DNA of 9,467 nucleotides from Boseongicola sp. SB0662_bin_57. Lineage in GTDB: Bacteria > Pseudomonadota > Alphaproteobacteria > Rhodobacterales > Rhodobacteraceae. A program made the translations under genes and the position numbers. The stretch is from positions 1 through 9,467 of the forward strand of contig VXPN01000496.1 in assembly GCA_009839535.1 (NCBI GenBank), given 5' to 3'. Positions 8,801 through 9,467 of this stretch are shown piece by piece. Under the pieces are notes generated by a model that was not told the origin of the DNA, did not search any database, and saw only the letters and a list, made by a program, of their open reading frames with translations. Position 1 is the first letter of the stretch. Each line of letters starts with the position of its first letter.

Positions 8801-9467
8801 ACCTTCAAGAGGGCGCAGTGGAATGCCGCGGCCTCCATGTGCCCCACATTGCTCTTCACGCTGGCCAGACGGAGCGGCGAGGACCGCTTGAAGCCGCCGA
8901 ATGCCTCGGCGATCGCGTTCCCCTCGATGCGGTCGCCAACCACGGTGCCGGTCGCATGGGCTTCGATATAGTCGAAATCCCCGGGCGACCGGTTCGCACG
9001 CATGCAGGCCGCGCGCATCAAGTCGGCCTGCGCATGCCGCGTGGGCGCGGTGATGTAGCGTCCTTGAGCCAGGCCACCCGTTCCATCAGCGGCGCCCGCC
9101 GCATTGACCGCCGTCGCTTCCACAACGGCATAAATCGGGTCTCCGTCTCGCTCGGCCGCCTCGAGCGGCTTGATCGCGTACGTGAAGGCTCCCTCAGCTC
9201 GCATGTACCCGTTCGCTTCGGCGTCGAAGGAGTGGCATTTCCCATCGGGGCTTATGACTCCCAGGGCATTGAAGGATGCGCTTAGCCTGAATGTTCCCAG
9301 GTAGTTCACGGATCCCGTGAGCGCCTGTTTGCAGTCGCCGCGCGCGAGTGCGTTGATTGCGGAATGCAGCGCGGTCAGGCTGGCGGAACATGCCGTACAG
9401 TAGCTGATCGAGGGTCCCATCAGGTTGAAGTGATAGGAAATGCGGTTGGCCAGCATCGCCACGCTGA
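2869..9467 (-). CDS. Single-module highly reducing type I PKS: KS(partial)-AT-DH-pseudoMT-pseudoKR-ER-KR-ACP
   Basis: At least 2,198 residues; the frame is open to the right edge, so the first part of the KS is missing. Residues are counted from a GTG at 9462 that is internal, not the start. KS (to about 285): active Cys25 in TACSAS, His169 in EAHATGT, His208 in NVGH. AT (385-700): GQGTQW, active Ser477 in GHSSGE, Arg502, and IAFHS (587-591), which points to malonyl-CoA. DH (755-1055): His790 and Asp967 in FDGGLQ, with His794 where the family has Gly. A degenerate methyltransferase (about 1105-1235) has lost its SAM loop. The structural KR half is at 1290-1445. ER (1455-1785): LNFRDVM and GGVG (1608-1611). 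KR (1800-1985): TGGLGGFG, Lys1916, the FSSTAS serine, Tyr1953, and an LDD motif (1896-1898) of B-type KRs. ACP (2065-2140): Ser2101 in GLTSIS. An acidic tail of about 57 residues follows, with no thioesterase. One full set of reductive domains on one chain, a pseudoMT and GHSSGE all resemble fungal highly reducing PKS and animal FAS, so iterative synthesis of a reduced chain is likely. Release is presumably by the downstream reductase. Confidence 0.95.
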   Translation of the reverse strand, partial: SVAMLANRISYHFNLMGPSISYCTACSASLTALHSAINALARGDCKQALTGSVNYLGTFRLSASFNALGVISPDGKCHSFDAEANGYMRAEGAFTYAIKPLEAAERDGDPIYAVVEATAVNAAGAADGTGGLAQGRYITAPTRHAQADLMRAACMRANRSPGDFDYIEAHATGTVVGDRIEGNAIAEAFGGFKRSSPLRLASVKSNVGHMEAAAFHCALLKVLMMMERRTFAPISRNFLVPNPEIDFESCPMQVQTECEPFPDRPVTVGINSFGFGGANGHCVVREYRPEEPRIWSVPLAPEVGFMVPLSARTTDALTENARELRRTLGKRAFDLYTLVGNLSRRRTHFGTRTAFAVRNQKALIKALDAFVEEPSPVTTVAEEAPRLLMVFSGQGTQWAGCGRDLYLADPVFRRVVDAIEEQWREHSDHSLRDACFFAPQDKLDEVQLAQPVIFMLQCALVEWLKTWGVYPDCVVGHSSGEVAAAYASGTLTLADATRLVFHRARLQQRTAGTGRMLAIGLDRPGVESLLETLQAPAQSGNGLPASVEIACENAPASTVICGQESALQPIMEELDRRNRQFQLLPGDIAFHSSAMDPLQDDALANLSFLNGREFNAEVPFVSSVTGAKVERLDAEYWWSNIRRTVRFSAAMETVRRDLQPDAVLEIAPHGALQPMIVQCLETSDPMPACIPTFMRDSDACLGVREALGALFRAGVALDFAAQYPRPEPVAHLLPGHPRDDRAAMDIMCDDEMFVRQGEYSHGPLVGHKVPSSHMLFEARLSERDFPWMADHRVHHAAIMPAAGYIELILEAFEGAPVHIEVLEFLQPCPIPKVAVRLQTALHPVANAPNTYTFTISSRPYDVDARSELHCQGKVRLTDVNHPVKVPTRLEEIDPNRFAPSVVADDRDFYERLDAVLSETFQYGPHFQTIRRVLMDAATRDSLVDIEMDEALWTSGKAEGYVSCPPLFDGGLQIFLFNLLKWADLFAVPRRAEDVTFLKPPSGPRITCHVTKPEEDWLDVNERGQYSVRLGERSGGSIGFYDGETGELVAYIGKYTYFTSNPHWNDVVDSKHVVSWQPKFVPNGPVLDELLPSGEIGPSELIAAMQRPVSGVPRSCRVLEIAGDRESDGTALKECLDHLNRGDAQTEYWLVSDNPERAREHYEEFHSHDAAIRFESLDLSDPPALDKGLLRAGAAELLFLHREAGAYDPEDWALAHRLTVAGGLALVHHGEDDVISPGAGWTTVRAGRQRTLLQAPQSFADASGAPQLPGPRWVLGETNSLASDWVARLDSPDAVHAVPAEVLIPGGYHALDEWPHAAELQAIDFFCGTDPEDPTGELVTTRFIAFVQALVSHRIEHAASRCRLTVATRRAAHDVEDPRGSALWGAVRSMAIEIGDEARIDFRLVDLGDPDDLETLAWLACCDLRERELAIRQRRLWAPRLVSIRERHVRVPADTEPTYRLTLDNAGQISGLEMKSYELPEPGPHDVEIEVAAAALNFRDVMVTLGLLPALAYERSALGHEIGMEASGIVRRAGSDVSHCRVGDEVAFLHGGCIANRVVVRDHLVFAKPGRLSMEEAASSLSVYVTAYYALIHLARLRRGQRVLIHSALGGVGQAAIALAKQVGAEIYATAGSDAKRNRLLEMGVRDVFDSHSLDWHDGLMAATGDEGVDVVLNSLAGHHIELCLRALRPGGWHCEIGKVDIYADNTLGLRLLRKNLRFAAIDVDRLMLDDPVLSRELCQACLSLIDQGELPAIPVTVFSYQDYAQALRLMTTGQHQGKLVLKAPPGKGGSAFTVADVRPLLDPDATYLVTGGLGGFGLRLLPYLAFAGARHVTLLDRDPNRRRTADWVRKSSALVYTDLEIEFDIVPGDVSVEEDVQRCIAQLKRPLKGVFHLAGVLDDRFFDDISPESMSKVFAPKADGALHLHRATSGLALDHFVLFSSTASTIGNPGQVNYGAANAFLDGLAVVRQRQGLPCLAFNMAAVADAGMASRSLHVLRMMRATGMPPVSSDCAVANLDFAMRSMADMDHLVTAMFSRPAWTVELPDYMRIGRMLNNQDAFEAGAGSEWTIESVVAQLAAKVAELCGHDEGGVEEPLSSFGLTSISVAELGAFIQTQFNCQMSALELMTTASCMSIARGIIHGRQDEGDDLAEVEADGALEAPLATLGDTRRTPSAYANAIEDHFPRQDGSAPATIHSRR

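Noticed and set aside
8179..9285. Long plus-strand open frame opposite the KS and AT
   Set aside because: It lies opposite clear KS and AT catalytic motifs in matching codon phase and has no recognisable product.
9460..9462. GTG as the true start of the PKS
   Set aside because: The frame is open to the right edge, and the sequence here is already deep in the KS, about 25 residues before the active cysteine. The real start lies outside the window.
1..9467. tRNA, CRISPR array, insertion sequence or attachment site
   Set aside because: I saw no tRNA-like fold, no regularly spaced repeats, no transposase motifs and no terminal inverted repeats. Nearly all bases are coding.

Overview
The window is high-GC bacterial DNA (judged by eye, clearly above 60% G+C). 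It reads as one piece of a secondary-metabolite or specialised-lipid gene cluster, with every supported gene on the minus strand, transcribed right to left. The organism cannot be named from the sequence. GC-rich codon choice, Shine-Dalgarno sites and tight gene spacing fit a proteobacterium or another high-GC bacterium. The strong bias also creates long open frames antisense to each gene, and these are not genes.

Layout in transcription order. (1) Right edge to 2869: a giant iterative-looking type I polyketide synthase (PKS), cut at its N-terminus by the window edge. Its order is KS(partial)-AT-DH-degenerate methyltransferase-structural KR subdomain-ER-KR-ACP, with no thioesterase. This is the single-module, fully reducing architecture shared by fungal highly reducing PKSs and animal fatty acid synthase. 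(2) 2690-2868: a 179-base gap with small hairpins and the ribosome-binding site of the next gene. (3) 2689-983: a cobalamin-binding radical SAM enzyme with a DUF4070-like C-terminal region. (4) 937-982: a 46-base gap with a good ribosome-binding site. (5) 936 to the left edge: a thioester-reductase-type SDR enzyme (NAD_binding_4 family), cut at its C-terminus.

Inferred joint role: the PKS builds a reduced acyl chain from malonyl units on its own ACP. The separate reductase would release it as an aldehyde or alcohol, since the PKS has no thioesterase. The radical SAM enzyme would methylate, cyclise or otherwise modify an unactivated position. The product is unknown. The most notable points are the degenerate methyltransferase domain next to a cobalamin radical SAM gene, changed motif residues in the DH and ACP, and reductive release by a stand-alone protein.
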